From contig CM075760.1 in assembly GCA_037974335.1 (NCBI GenBank), positions 18,149,460 to 18,213,459 of the forward strand: a stretch of DNA of 64,000 nt. Direction: 5' to 3'. Positions 19,683-30,204 of this stretch are shown here, piece by piece; positions within the stretch are counted from its first letter, which is position 1; the number at the start of each line of letters is the position of its first letter. This DNA is from Prionace glauca (taxonomy: Eukaryota; Chordata; Chondrichthyes; Carcharhiniformes; Carcharhinidae). Below the pieces are notes generated by a model. That model ran no database searches. It had not been told where the DNA came from and saw only the letters and a list, made by a program, of their open reading frames with translations. Both the position numbers and the translations under genes were made by a program.

Positions 19683-21090
19683 AGTGTGGCTCCTAATTAA
19701 AGCGGGTCCGGCAGGCTGAAGTGCATTTGTTTCAATACAAAAAGTGGAACAGGTAAGGCTGATGGACTTGGAGCTTGGATTCGTTCTTGGAACTGTGATG
19801 TTGCTGCTTTAACAGAGACTTGGTTAAGGAAAGGAGAGAAATGACAGCTTAACGTACAAGGATGCCGATGATTCAAGCAGGATAGAAAGTGATGTAACAG
19901 GAGAAGGACATTTTCAAGACTGGTAAGGAGAATATTGCAGCAGTACTGCAGGAGGACTGCACCCAATGTAGTTCGCATGGCTTATACAGCGAGGCAGTAT
20001 GGGTAGAGTGCAGGAATAGGAAGAGTGTACTCACAAGATTTGGCATTTCCTATTGGCCTCCCAACAACCAGCGGGAGATTGAGAAACGGGTAGGAATGAG
20101 ATTTTGGCAAGATGGAAAAGTAACAGGGTTGTTGTGGTGGGAGAGTTAACTTCCTCAAAATTGACAGGGAGTCATTTTGTGCTGAGTGTGTGGATGGGGC
20201 AGTGTTTGTAAGGAGCATCCAGGAGGGCTTCTTGAAACGTTATATAGATAGTCCAACTCGGGAAGCGGCTGAACTGGACCTGGTAATAGGGAATCAGCCT
20301 GGACAAGTGGTCGACATTTCAGTAAGGGAGCAGTTGGGGAACAGAGACCACACTCAGTAAGCATTAAGGTACGGACAGAGAAAGGTAAGCGTAATACTCA
20401 AGTGAAGATCCTAAACTGGGGGAAGGCTAATTATAACAATATTAGGCAGAAATTGAAGAATGTAGATTGGGGCAGATGTTTGAGAGCAAATCAACATCTG
20501 GCACTGGGAGGCTTCGAAGTGCAAGTTGATAGCAATTCCGGACTGGCACATTCCAATGAGGATGAAGGGTAGGTATGGCAAATTTTGGAAACATTGTAAA
20601 ATGAGATAAATTATGAGCCTAGTCAAAGCGAAAAAGGAAGATTTTTTATAACCTAGGAAGACACAAAGCAATTATGGAATACAAGAAAAAGAAACTTTAG
20701 CAAAGAGTAAGGAGGGCGGAAAGGGGTCACGAAAATTATTTGGCCGCAGGATGGAGGAAAATCCTAAGGCGTTTGACATATGCATAAAGGGCAAAAGTTT
20801 AGCCAGGGAGAGGGCTGGCACACTCGAGGACAGGTGAGGCTTTCTATGCGTGGAGCCAGGGAAATGGCGAGGGATTAAATACTTTACATCAGTATTCACT
20901 AAAGAGAAGGACTTAGTGCATGATGAGTCTGGAAAAGGATACATAGATAGTTTGAGTCATGTTGAGATCAAAAAGGAGGGGATATTGGGGTTCGTGAGAA
21001 ACAGTAAGGTAGACAAGTCCCCAGGGCCTGATGTAATACATTGCAGAATACTTATACAGGCCAGGAGGAAATTGCTGGGGCCTTGAGAGA
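19683..21090 (+). repeat. CR1-like LINE ORF2 fragment (endonuclease to RT N-terminus)
   Basis: The stretch encodes broken pieces of a LINE ORF2: an ETWLRKGRE-type endonuclease block near 19825, then at 20875-21080 the linker before the RT domain (FTSVFTKEKDL ... DKSPGPDVIHCRIL). Stops and frameshifts are frequent. It breaks off where a CR1 3' terminus follows at 21190-21332, so the middle is deleted or these are two elements. Confidence 0.65.
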
Positions 21091-21189
21091 AATCTTGAGA
21101 GAAATCAAGGCAAGCAGAGCTTTTTGAGCAGAATGGTTCAGATTCCCATCCCTTTTGATGTGAACAAGTTGTTTCTGATTTCCCTACAG

Positions 21190-21332
21190 AGGATGTCTAT
21201 TAGAGGATGTATATGGGGTTTAATGGGATTGGGGGTTATAGATAGGTCTATAGATTGGTGGGGTTGATGCGATCGGCGCAACTCGAGGGCCGAAGGGCCT
21301 GTTTGTGCTGTAATGTTCTATGTTCTATGTAA
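21190..21332 (+). repeat. CR1 LINE 3' terminus
   Basis: Short piece ending GGGCCGAAGGGCCTGTTTGT and a TGTTCTATGTTCTATG tail, the same 3' end as 34018-34066 and (reversed) 26075-26135. Confidence 0.75.
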
Positions 21333-21469
21333 ACATTGACTGAACACAGGGGGTGAATGTGAGAAGCTGCAGTTTCCAGTTGAAGAAGTTCCCAGTGTCT
21401 CTGAGCAGCTGAACTGGGGAAGCCTTTGGGCAGAGACTGTCCTGCTGCTATTTCCCTTCCTGGCCACCA

Positions 21470-21880
21470 GGGGTCGCTGTAACACTCCCAGGCACTACAC
21501 CAGCCAGTGTCACCTCTTGCCCACTCCGGCCCGGCCGCTGCTCATTGGCGGAACATCCGGGACCTGAAGAGAGGCGGGGCCAGTCGCCATATTTCAATGA
21601 CGTCACCGTCAGCCCCTCCCCCAGCCGAGTAATAAGCGACGGTTGAGAAATGTAGAAAGTGAGAGAAATTCCCACCCGGAAATCCCGCCCGGAGCGGAAT
21701 TAAAATTAAATAAAATACATATTTTTATAAAGAGGCAGGTGGCGGAACCGCGCATGTGCTGTAGTATTTTCCCAGAGCGCACCGCGCGGGGGTGACTGAA
21801 AAACAGACGCAATAAAAAACAGAAACGATTTTCCCGAATGGAGAAGGAACCGAAAGTCTGACGGGTGAGGATGTGAATAA
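21470..21880. promoter_or_regulatory. CpG-rich promoter-like block with CRE
   Basis: GC-rich block with a perfect CRE palindrome TGACGTCA at 21598-21605, an inverted CCAAT box ATTGG at 21544, a GGCGGGGCC Sp1-type box near 21573, ACATCCGGGA (ETS type) near 21553, CGCCAT near 21585 and GCGCATGTGC near 21750. It lacks a clear TATA box. It runs into the YY1-motif array at 21968-22310. Together they form a ~0.85-kb CpG island-like region that probably drives a transcript whose exons I could not identify. Confidence 0.6.
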
Positions 21881-21967
21881 TAATCATCAGAATTTAAAAT
21901 ATTAAAAGATTAACATGGAACTGCCTGGGCGCATGTGCGGGAGGGGATGTCAACCAGAGAGCAGCGC

Positions 21968-22310
21968 GGGGGACGCCGTCTCCCCTGGCAACGCAAGATG
22001 GCCGCGGCCTTCTCCGCTGGCAACGCAAGATGGCGGCCAGCCGCCTTCCTTGGCAACGCAAGATGGACGCTGGCCGTCTCCCTTGGCAACGCAAGATGGA
22101 CGCTGGCCGTCTCCGCTGGCAACGCAAGATGGCGGCTGGCCGTCTCAACTGGCAACGCAAGATGGCCGCGGGCCGCCTCCGCTGGCAACGCAAGATGGCG
22201 GCTGGCCGTCTGCCCTGGCAACGCAAGATGGCCGCTGGCCGTCTCCCTTGGAAACGCAAGATGGACGCTGGCCGTCTCCCTTGGCAACGCAAGATGGCCG
22301 CGGGCGGCGG
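21968..22310. promoter_or_regulatory. 33-bp tandem array of YY1-type motifs (10 copies)
   Basis: Ten AAGATGG motifs start at 21995, 22027, 22060, 22093, 22126, 22159, 22192, 22225, 22258 and 22291: one 32-bp step, then exactly 33 bp each. Three read AAGATGGCGGC, four AAGATGGCCGC and three AAGATGGACGC; the first form is the textbook YY1 site. Most units also carry CTGGCAACGC just before, which includes the RFX half-site GGCAAC. Point differences between units avoid the ATGG core. The unit is divisible by three, so all frames are open; I treat this as regulatory DNA and not as coding. Confidence 0.75.
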
Positions 22311-22317
22311 GTGTGAT

Positions 22318-22336
22318 TGTGGCGCAGGCGCAGTGA
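22318..22336. promoter_or_regulatory. NRF1-like site next to the YY1 array
   Basis: GGCGCAGGCGCAGTG directly follows the last repeat unit. It fits the two GCGCA half-sites of an NRF1 binding site and supports a promoter role for the region. Confidence 0.45.
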
Positions 22337-22543
22337 GGTCTGCCTGCAGCCCATTGTCCAGATTGCCCCCAGTGGATGTGGTGGGGAGGTGCAGCAGATG
22401 GAGCAACAATCCCAGTTTCAATGGGGGGAGAGAAGCTGCAATGCTGCTCCCTGTTGTTCACTCCTCTCCCCAGTCTCAGCATTGCAGAGTGTTTAAACAA
22501 GAGGGTGCAATGTCACAGCAGCACCCAGACCTGCAGTTTAAGG

Positions 22544-22797
22544 TTATTTATTAGTGTCACTAATAAGTAGGCTGACATTAACACTGCAGTGAAGTTACTG
22601 TGAGAATTGCCCGAGTCTCCACATTCCTGTTGGGGTAACACTGAGGGGGAATTGAAGCCTGGCCCAATGCCCCCTAACCCAGCACGTCTTTCAGACTGGG
22701 GAAGGAAACCCACACAGACACGGGGACAAGGTGCAAATGACCCACAGGTCCCTGGCACAGTGAGGCTGCAGTGTTACCCACTGTCCCACCATGCTGA
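22544..22797 (-). repeat. tRNA-derived SINE
   Basis: Reversed copy with tail (CATTAACACTGCAGTGAAG), body (GGAAACCCACACAGACACGG) and worn head (TGTTACCCACTGTCCCACCA). It belongs to the segment that resembles bases 1-60. Confidence 0.8.
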
Positions 22798-22989
22798 CAC
22801 TGGGGATAATGTATTTGGGGGGAACACGGGGCAGGTGGGGGTATCACCAACTCAATTTGATGGGGGGGGGGTGGAAACATCAGGAAAAATCATCTTTGTC
22901 TCAAAACATTCTTCCATTTTTCCTCTTGTTTCTTATTGAAAACCAGCTCACTCCTCCATCCCTCCCATCAATAGGGCTAACAGAACGCA

Positions 22990-23430
22990 GAGAAAAGGTT
23001 ACAGCGCAGGAGAGGCCATTCAGCCCATCACATCCGCACCAGCTCGGGAAATAAAGACTAGCTGTCCATTCGAATCCCACCTTCCAGCAACCCAGCCCCT
23101 GAGCCTCCTTTTTACAGGACACAGAGTTTCAGCTACAGATCCGAGTGCCGAGGGGTTTCTATCTGAACCATCAGTTTAGGCAGCGCTTTGCAGGCATCCT
23201 CCACCCTCTGAGTGAGAAGCACCTTCCTTATGGCCCCTTGTAATCCTCCTACCGATCACCTTCAATCTGTGTGAACCCCACTTCCTGTCTCTGTTTGGGG
23301 GGGAAACAGGCCTTTCCTGTCCATCCTGTCTTGCCCCCCTCAGAATGTCAGACACCTCAGTTCGGTCACCTCTCAGGAAAACAACCCTCGCCAATCCAAT
23401 CCTTTCCTCACCGCTGCAATTTCCCCAGTC
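22990..23430 (-). repeat. CR1-like LINE 3' end (copy of 290-792)
   Basis: Reversed LINE 3' end with the same blocks and order as 290-792 (GGCCATTCAGCCCATCACAT, GGAAATAAAGACTAGC, GACACCTCAGTTCGGTCACC). The similarity continues upstream into 22760-22990, so it is a segmental copy. Bases 23431-23880 downstream show no gene or recognised repeat. Confidence 0.6.
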
Positions 23431-23884
23431 CTGGCAAAACATTTGTAAATCCAAATGGTTATCGAATCTGAGTAATCTTTAACATTGCCCCTTCGCCAAC
23501 AGGGAACAATCAACAGATGCACAAACAAGAGGCAGAGACTGAGCAAATGTTGGGATATTTATTCAGAAAGCAATGAAATATTTATTGACATGTTCAGATA
23601 AATCTCAATGATGGCCGTTGACCAGGTCTACATTAAACAATGGTTCAGTCCCAGGTTAAAAATCATTGTAACAAAGTAGAAGTTTACCCTGAAATTGGAC
23701 ATTGCCAGTGACTCCCAATATAACGGAGAGATCCAAACTCATACCACACCCTGATGTGGTAAAGGGGACACCAGGCTGAGCTCCAGACTGGGGATTAAAG
23801 AACACCGAGGTATGTTTGATTCTGATGATACACCCTCTCCGAGCCGGGATTGAGGAATTCTTAGGCAGAGAGACAGAAAATGTC

Positions 23885-24092
23885 CTTCGGGTGCTCTGGT
23901 TTCCTCCCACACTCCAAAGATGTGCAGGTTGGGTGCACTGTCCATGCGAAATTGCCCTTAGACTCCCAAGATGTATAGGTTAGGGGGGATTAGTGAGCAA
24001 ATACATGGGGTTACGGGGTAAGCCTGGATAAGGGTCGGTACAGATTTGAAAGGCGGAATGTCCTCCTTCTGCTTTGTAAGAATTCTATGAGT
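23885..24092 (+). repeat. SINE body with 'CCTTCTGC...TCTATGA' tail
   Basis: Forward SINE sequence lacking its head: GGTTTCCTCCCACACTCCAA, GAAATTGCCCTTAGACTCCC, then a tail reading TCCTCCTTCTGC and AATTCTATGAGTC, a different tail from the 28473 type. The head is missing. Confidence 0.6.
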
Positions 24093-24204
24093 CAATGAAG
24101 TGAAACTCTCCAGACCAGGTAACATCATGGTAAATCTCCTCTGCCCCATTCCCAGTGTCACCCCATCCCTCCTATCCCGGGGATCCCAGAACTGCACCAT
24201 TTTT

Positions 24205-24870
24205 TCCAAGAAGTGACCAGATGTGTAGATGAGGGAGATGCTTTTGACGTAGTCTTCTCGCACTTCAGCAGGGCTTTTGACAAGGTCCCACATGGGAGAC
24301 TTATAGGAAAGTTAAGATCCCATGGGATCCAAGGAAATGTGTCAAATTGGATCCAGAATTGGTTGAGTGGCAGGAAGCAGAGGGTGATGGTGATTTTCAG
24401 ACTGGAAACTTGTATCCACAGGGTTCGATGTTGGGGCCCTTGTTGTTTGTGGTTTATTGAAATAACTTAGTCGTAAATGCAGGAGGTTTATCAGTAAGTT
24501 TGCGGATGATAGGGGAATTGTTTGGATGGTAAATGGGAGGATAGCCTTAGATTACAGGGGGATAGAGACAGGCTGATCCGTGGCAAAAGGAATCCAATGG
24601 GGATCAGTGTGAGGTGATGCACTCGGGCAGGGCTAACAAGACAAGGGACTAGATGATGAACAGTAGGATCCCAGGAAGCTCCGAGGATCAGAGGGAGATC
24701 GGTGAGCATGTATACCGGTCCCTTACGGTAACAGGACAGGTGGATAAAGTGGTTAAGAAGACACACGGTTCACTTCTTTATTAGCCGAGTGTTTAAGAGT
24801 GGGGAGGTTATGCTGGAATGATATAAAATGTTGGGTAGGCATTAGGAAGGAGGAATGGGAGTGAGATGGA
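24205..24870 (+). repeat. CR1 LINE reverse-transcriptase fragment
   Basis: Broken RT domain: DVVFSHFSRAFDKVPHGRLI near 24250-24310 (the first catalytic Asp motif in family terms), IQNWLSGRKQRVMV near 24350, then degraded 'GPLLF' and later blocks toward 24800. Several frame breaks. A short reversed LINE 3' piece (24095-24200) abuts it on the left. Confidence 0.7.
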
Positions 24871-24879
24871 GAGGTTGGA

Positions 24880-25220
24880 TTTTTATTCATCCATGGGACT
24901 GGGCATTGCTGGCTGGCCCACCATTTATTGCCCATCTCTGGGTTCCCGAGGGCAGTTCAGAGTAAACCACATTGCTGTGGGTCTGGAGTCACACGTAGGC
25001 CAAACCAGGTAAGGACGGCAGATTTCCTTCCCTAAACGGCATCAGTGACCCAGACGGGTGTTTCTGATCATCGATCATCAGGAGATTCTTAATCCCAGAT
25101 ATTTTTTATTGAATTCCAATTCCACCACCTGTGGCGGGATTCGAACCCGGGTCCCCAGAACATTAGCTGAGTTTCTGGAATGAATAGTCTAGCAATGATC
25201 CCACTGGGCCATCGCCCCCC
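24880..25220 (-). repeat. SINE, second family, near full length
   Basis: Reversed: tail TTTTTATTCATCCATGGGAC, body GTCTGGAGTCACACGTAGGC and CAGATTTCCTTCCCTAAACG, B-box-like GGCGGGATTCGAACCCGGGT, head ACTGGGCCATCGCCCCCC. It is the best copy in the window for this family. Confidence 0.8.
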
Positions 25221-25367
25221 CCTTTATGGTTGGGGGGGGGGAACTACACAGTTAGGGGCCTTGCCAGCTGAAGACACAACCACTGATGTTGGAGTGACTG
25301 CGACTGGGGGATGTTCACAAGGCCCCGGGTTAGAGGGCCGAATGTGGGAACGGGACTTGGAAAGCAA

Positions 25368-25500
25368 CAACAACTTGCATTAATGTAGCACCAGGAACAG
25401 AATGCAATGTCTGAAAGACACTTCACATGGGGGGGGGGGGGCATCCGAAAAAAAATTCTCCCAGCCAGACTGACAGGGAGATATCAGGGAGAGGAGACCA
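25368..25500 (+). repeat. SINE-like repeat, third family
   Basis: Starts CAACAACAACTTGCATTAAT followed by GCACCAGGAACAG and CTTCACATGG, a repeat widespread in fishes and sharks. Other copies are at 47967-48125 and 58205-58375. Confidence 0.6.
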
Positions 25501-25689
25501 AAAGCTGGGACAGAGAGAATTTCCTCGGGTCACTTTTGGTTCTTTCACCAATCCCTTTAAATCTGTGTCCCCCTCGGACAGAGAGAGAGGGACGGATATT
25601 TCTCACACAGCAAAGCCTGACTGCTACTTTCACACTGCGACACACAGTTTTGTGACAACATTGCCCCTTATTAATCATCCCAATCCCTT

Positions 25690-26074
25690 TGGGGTGAGAG
25701 TCTCAGATAGATAGAGAGAGAGAGAGTAACAGAGAGAGGGGAGGATAGCAATGGGGTGAGATTCACAGAGAGAGGGGAGGATAGCAATGGGGTGAGAGTC
25801 ACAGAGAGATAGAGAGAGAGAGTAACAGAGAGAGGGGAGGATAGCAATGGGGTGAGATTCACAGAGAGATAGAGAGAGAGAGTAACAGAGAGAGGGGAGG
25901 ATAGCAATGGGGTGAGAGTCACAGAGAGATAGAGAGAGAGAGTAACAGAGAGAGGGGAGGATAGCAATGGGGTGAGAGTCACAGAGAGATAGAGAGAGAG
26001 AGTAACAGAGAGAGGGGAGGATAGCAATGGGGTGAGATTCACAGAGAGATAGAGAGAGAGAGTAACAGAAGAGG
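25690..26074. repeat. ~60-bp minisatellite, left part
   Basis: Tandem units of GAGAGAGTAACAGAGAGAGG, GGAGGATAGCAATGGGGTGA and GATTCACAGAGAGAT or GAGTCACAGAGAGAT, about six copies. The array continues at 27397-28100 after a LINE insertion. Frames over it are spurious. Confidence 0.9.
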
Positions 26075-27396
26075 GGAACATAGAACATAGAACATTACAG
26101 CGCAGAACAGGCCCTTCGGCCCACGATGTTGCACCGACCAGTTACAAAAACAATGACCCACTAGCCTATACCAATCCCTTTTTGTCCATAAACCTATCCA
26201 CAGATCTTTTAAACGCCCCAAACTAGGCGCATTTACAACTGCAGGGCATTCCAATCCCTCACCACCCGCTGGGTAAAGAACCTACCCCTGACATCCGTCC
26301 TGTAGCTACCCCCCCTTAATTTGCCCCCTCGTGCTAGCTTTCTCCATCCGAGGAAAAAGACTATTACTATCCACCCTATCTAAACCTCTAATCATCTTAT
26401 ATGTTTCAATAAGATCCCCTCTTAGCCGCCTTCTTTCCAATGAAAACAACCCCAAATCTCTCAGTCTCTCCTCATAGGACCATCCCTCCATACCAGGCAA
26501 CATCCTGGTAAACCTCCTCTGCACCCTCTCCAAAGCCTCCACATCCTTCCTGTAATGTGGGGACCAGAACTGCACACAGTACTCCAAGTGCGGCCGCACC
26601 AGAGTAGTGTACAGTTGCAACATGACGCTGCGACTCTTAAATTCAATCCCCCTACCAATAAACGCCAAGACACCGTATGCCTTCTTAACAACCTTATCTA
26701 CTTGATTCCCAACTTTCAGGGATCTATGTACACATACACCTAGATCCCTCTGTTCATCCACACTATTCAAAGTCCTCCCATTAGCCCTATACTCGACACA
26801 TCTGTTGCTCCTACCGAAGTGAATTACCTCACACTTCTCCGCATTAAATTCCATCCGCCACCTCTCGGCCCAGCTCTGCAACCTGTCTAAGTCACCCTGC
26901 AAACTATGACACCCTTCATCACAATCTACCACACCTCCGACTTTGGTGTCATCAGCAAATTTACTAATCCACCCAACTATACCCTCATCCAGATCATTAA
27001 TAAAAATTACAAACAGCAGTGGCCCCAAAACAGATCCCTGAGGCACACCACTCGTAACTGAACTCCATGATGAATATTTACCATCAACCACCACCCTCTG
27101 TCTCCTATCTGATAGCCAATTTCTGTAAAAAGTCTGACAACACCAGGTTTTAGTCCAACTGATTTATTTGATAATATTCTCACAAGCTTTCGAGGGGGCT
27201 GCCTCTTTGTCAAGTGAATGGAGAGTTCTCCATTCACTTGACTCTCCATTCACTTGACAAAGAGGCAGCCCCCTCGAAAGCTTGTGAGAATATTATCAAA
27301 TAAATCGGTTGGACTAAAACCTGGTGTTGTCAGACTTTTTACTGTGTTTACGCCAGTCCAACGCCGGCATACCCACATCAAGCCAATTTCTGATCC
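26075..27396 (-). mobile_element. 5'-truncated CR1 LINE, 262-codon open RT tail
   Basis: Minus-strand frame 27094-26306 is open for 262 codons: TSGVPQGSVLGPLLFVIFIN, FADDTKVGG (the RT catalytic Asp pair), [71 protein letters not shown]. The 3' end (GGCCGAAGGGCCTGTTCTGC and (TGTTCTA)n) is at 26075-26130. It interrupts the ~60-bp minisatellite at GAGGGG^AGGATAG and is itself interrupted by the fold-back retroposon 27126-27380. The intact frame indicates a fairly young insertion. It is related to 33274-34066. Confidence 0.85.
27126..27380 (+). mobile_element. Fold-back retroposon with 12-bp target duplication
   Basis: Two ~100-bp arms (27126-27225 and 27240-27340) are near-perfect inverted copies; both contain ACAAGCTTTCGAGGGGGCTG or its reverse. 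They are followed by the tail TTTACGCCAGTCCAACGCCG. AGCCAATTTCTG flanks it at 27114-27125 and 27381-27392, inside the CR1 LINE, so it inserted after the LINE. Confidence 0.85.
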
Positions 27397-28100
27397 AGGG
27401 GAGGATAGCAATGGGATGAGAGTCACAGAGAGATAGAGAGAGAGAGTAACAGAGAGAGGGGAGGTTAGCAATGGGGTGAGAGTCACAGAGAGATAGAGAG
27501 AGAGAGTAACAGAGAGATGGGAGGATAGCAATGGGGTGAGATTCACAGAGAGTTGGAGAGAGAGAGTAACAGAGAGAGGGGAGGATAGCAATGGGGTGAG
27601 ATTCACAGAGAGATAGAGAGAGAGTAACAGAGAGAGGGGAGGATATCAATGGGATGAGAGTCTCAGAGAGATAGAGAGAGAGAGTAACAGAGAGAGGGGA
27701 GGATAGCAATGGGGTGAGAGTCACAGAGAGATAGAGAGAGAGAGTAACAGAGAGAGGGGAGGATAGCAATGGGGTGAGAGTCACAGAGAGATAGAGAGAG
27801 AGAGTAACAGAGAGAGGGGAGGATAGCAATGGGGTGAGATTCACAGAGAGATAGAGAGAGAGAGAGTAACAGAGAGAGGGGAGGATAGCAATGGAGTGAG
27901 AGTCTCAGAGAGAGAGAGAGAGAGTAACAGAGAGAGGGGAGGATAGCAATGGGGTGAGATTCACAGAGAGATAGAGAGAGAGAGGGAGTAACAGAGAGAG
28001 GGGAGGATAGCAATGGGGTGAGAGTCTCAGAGAGATAGAGAGAGAGAGTAACAGAGAGAGGGGAGGATAGCAATGGGGTGAGATTCACAGAGAGAGAGAG
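27397..28100. repeat. ~60-bp minisatellite, right part
   Basis: About twelve more units of the array that begins at 25690, with the same GGAGGATAGCAATGGGGTGA core. It ends in a GAGAGAGAGG run near 28100. Confidence 0.9.
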
Positions 28101-28175
28101 GAAGTGATTGAGATGGAGACTGCCAAACAGTGTTCCTGTAACGCTGAGAGCAGTGATCACACAGGTATCAGACAG

Positions 28176-28470
28176 AACATAAGAAATAGGAGCAGGATGA
28201 GGCCATTCCCCCCCTCGAGCCTGTCCCTCCAGTTGATAAGACCATGGCTGATCTGACTGTGGCCTGAACCCCCCTTCGCAGCCTGTCTCCCCCATAACCC
28301 TCACCCCCCTTGTATATGTTCAATGTCCAACGCCCACTGCTCTCCGGGGAAGGGAATTCCAAACACTAACCACCCCCTGAGAGAAGGAATTATTCCTCCG
28401 GATCTCTATCTTCAATGGGAACGTCAGGAATTTTAAACTGTGCCTCCCCCCACCCCGGCCCACCCCCATC
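28176..28470 (-). repeat. CR1-type LINE 3' end
   Basis: Reversed 3' end: GAACATAAGAAATAGGAGCA tail, GACCATGGCTGATCTGACTG, then the decayed VWNSLP coding block near 28350-28380. It is 5'-truncated and joined directly to a forward SINE. Confidence 0.7.
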
Positions 28471-28472
28471 CT

Positions 28473-28763
28473 GGCAGCACGGTGGCACAGTGGGTAACAC
28501 TGCTGCCTCACAGTGCCAGGGACCCAGGTTCAATTCCCTGCCTTGGGTCACTGTCTGTGTGGAGTCTACACCTTCTCCCCGTGTCCCCGTGGGTTTCCTC
28601 CCACAGTTAAAAAGACGCTCTGGGTAGGTGTCCCAGCCATGTTCAATTCTCCCTATGTGTGTCCAAACAGGCACCACACTGTGGCCACTATGAGTTTCCC
28701 ACACTAACTTCATTGCAGTGTTAATGTCATCCTACTTGTGAGACTAATAAATAAACTTTGAAA
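28473..28763 (+). mobile_element. Full-length tRNA-derived SINE
   Basis: Best forward copy: head GGCAGCACGGTGGCACAGTG, A/B-box region with CTGCTGCCTCACAGTGCCAG and CCAGGTTCAATTCC, body GTGGGTTTCCTCCCACAG, and tail CATTGCAGTGTTAATGTCAT ending AATAAATAAACTTTG. About 290 bp, the normal length for the family. Confidence 0.9.
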
Positions 28764-29280
28764 GCTGATACTAGATTCCCCCCGTGTGGGCCTTGTTCTG
28801 TGATAATGAAAGGGGATGTTTAAAGATTATTCAATAGTTCTTTAAGGACAGCAGACACAGGGATGGAACATGTGGCTCTGAACACAACAGATAGATTTCG
28901 GGGGGATATCGCAGCCCCCCGTGTCTGAGTGGGAGGTAATCTTCCCTCCCAATCAGACAGATTGTGGCTTCAGCTCAGAGCCTCAAATACTAGGCCCTTA
29001 GCATCGATCAGAGAGACTCCGAGCACAGCAGGATGGGAGAAGGGACAAAGCAAAGTGGGGTTGACTGTGTGAGAATTGCTTTGTGGAAAGATTGAGTGTT
29101 TGATCAGAATGTTAGATTGTGAATGGACCCACCATATATTAAGCTGATCTATCTATTGGTAACTGTCACACTGTATTCTGTACCCTCTCCTTCTCCCGAA
29201 TGGACTCTATGTCTGGTATGTTTTGTTTGTGCAGCGTGCAAGAAACAAAACCTTTCACTGCATCCCAATCCATGGGATAG
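28764..29280 (+). other. Intergenic with weak repeat signals
   Basis: 28937-29010 repeats the CTAGGCCCTTAGCATCGA block found at 29760 and 32975. 29125-29270 resembles the 3' tail of a Rex1/L2-like LINE (CAAGAAACAAAACCTTTCAC), at low confidence. No gene is visible. Confidence 0.35.
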
Positions 29281-29445
29281 GACAGCACGGGGACACGATG
29301 GTTAGCACTGCTGCCTCACAGTACCAGGGACCCGGGTTCAATTCTCAGCTTGGGAATGGAGTTTGCACATTCTCCCCATGTCTGCGTGGGTTTCTTCCTG
29401 GTTTCCTTCCACAGTCCAAAGATGCACAGACCAGGTGGAGTCTGA
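29281..29445 (+). repeat. tRNA-derived SINE (5' half)
   Basis: Head GACAGCACGGGGACACGATG, then GTTAGCACTGCTGCCTCACA and GACCCGGGTTCAATTC, body to TTCCACAGTCCAAAGATGCA. The tail is missing. Confidence 0.8.
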
Positions 29446-29779
29446 GACACGACAGAAGCAGGGTTAGGATTTGAAAATGGAGGGCTTCTAACAAACTTTT
29501 AAAAGACAATCCACACTCACAGCAGTTCCATTTCACACTCTCTGCTCAGTCCTGTGTTGGGGGGGCGGTTTAGTGTGGGATCAGTGTTTGCTTTTCTCAA
29601 ACCGCAGTGAGATTCCCAACAAGGACAAGAGGTTTCAGTGTTTAAAAATGTAAAGATTACAAACCCAAAGCAGACAGAGAGTGATGAGACCTCACACCTT
29701 CAATGTTGATCTTCCCTCAGAATCAGAGAGATTGTGGGTTCAGCACAGAGCCTAAAATACTAGGCCCTTAGCATCGAGA

Positions 29780-29896
29780 CACAGACACAGAGACAGATAT
29801 AGAGAAATGCAAAGACAGAAACACACACAGTTACACAGAGAGGTATTCACACAGAGACAGAGAGAGAAACACAGATCCAGAGAAACACAGAGACAA
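29780..29896. repeat. GACA-type microsatellite
   Basis: ACAGACACAGAGACAGA-type low-complexity DNA, starting immediately after CTAGGCCCTTAGCATC. It resumes after the CR1 piece 29897-30112 and again at 31870-32120. Confidence 0.85.
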
Positions 29897-30112
29897 AGTT
29901 CTTTACTCAGAGGGTAGTAAGGGTGTGGAATGCCCTGCCTGCAGCAGTTGTGGACTCGCCAACTTTAAGGGTGTTCAAATGGTCAGTGGATAGACACATG
30001 GATAACATTGGAATAGTTTAGGTTCGAGGGTCATTAGATTGGTTCCACTGGTCGGCGCAACATCGAGGGCCGAATGGCCTGGACTGCGCTGGAATGTTCT
30101 ATGTTCTATTAA
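29897..30112 (+). mobile_element. CR1 LINE 3' end inserted in microsatellite
   Basis: Short 5'-truncated CR1: TTCTTTACTCAGAGGGTAGT, TGGAATGCCCTGCCTGCAGC, then GGCCGAATGGCCTGGACTGC and TGTTCTATGTTCTAT tail. Both flanks are GACA repeat. It is the forward relative of 5600-5955. Confidence 0.85.
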
Positions 30113-30204
30113 AGAGAGATGGAGACAGAGAGAAATATAGAGGCAGAGAGACACACAGATACACAGAGAAATAAAGATAGAGAGAAACAAAGAGACAGAG
30201 ATAT

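Noticed and set aside
22030-22554. 174-codon frame through the YY1-motif array (and frames on both strands)
   Set aside because: The 33-bp unit is divisible by three, so all frames stay open. Residues simply repeat MxAGRLPWQRK; there are no coding features outside the array.
26306-27094. 262-codon intact frame considered as a host gene
   Set aside because: It is the reverse-transcriptase tail of a CR1 LINE (FADDT, VPQGSVLGP) with a LINE 3' end and repeat tail; not a host gene.
28473-28763. tRNA gene signals (A/B-box-like) here and in other SINE heads
   Set aside because: They are the tRNA-derived heads of SINEs followed by SINE bodies; no separate cloverleaf-forming tRNA gene was found.
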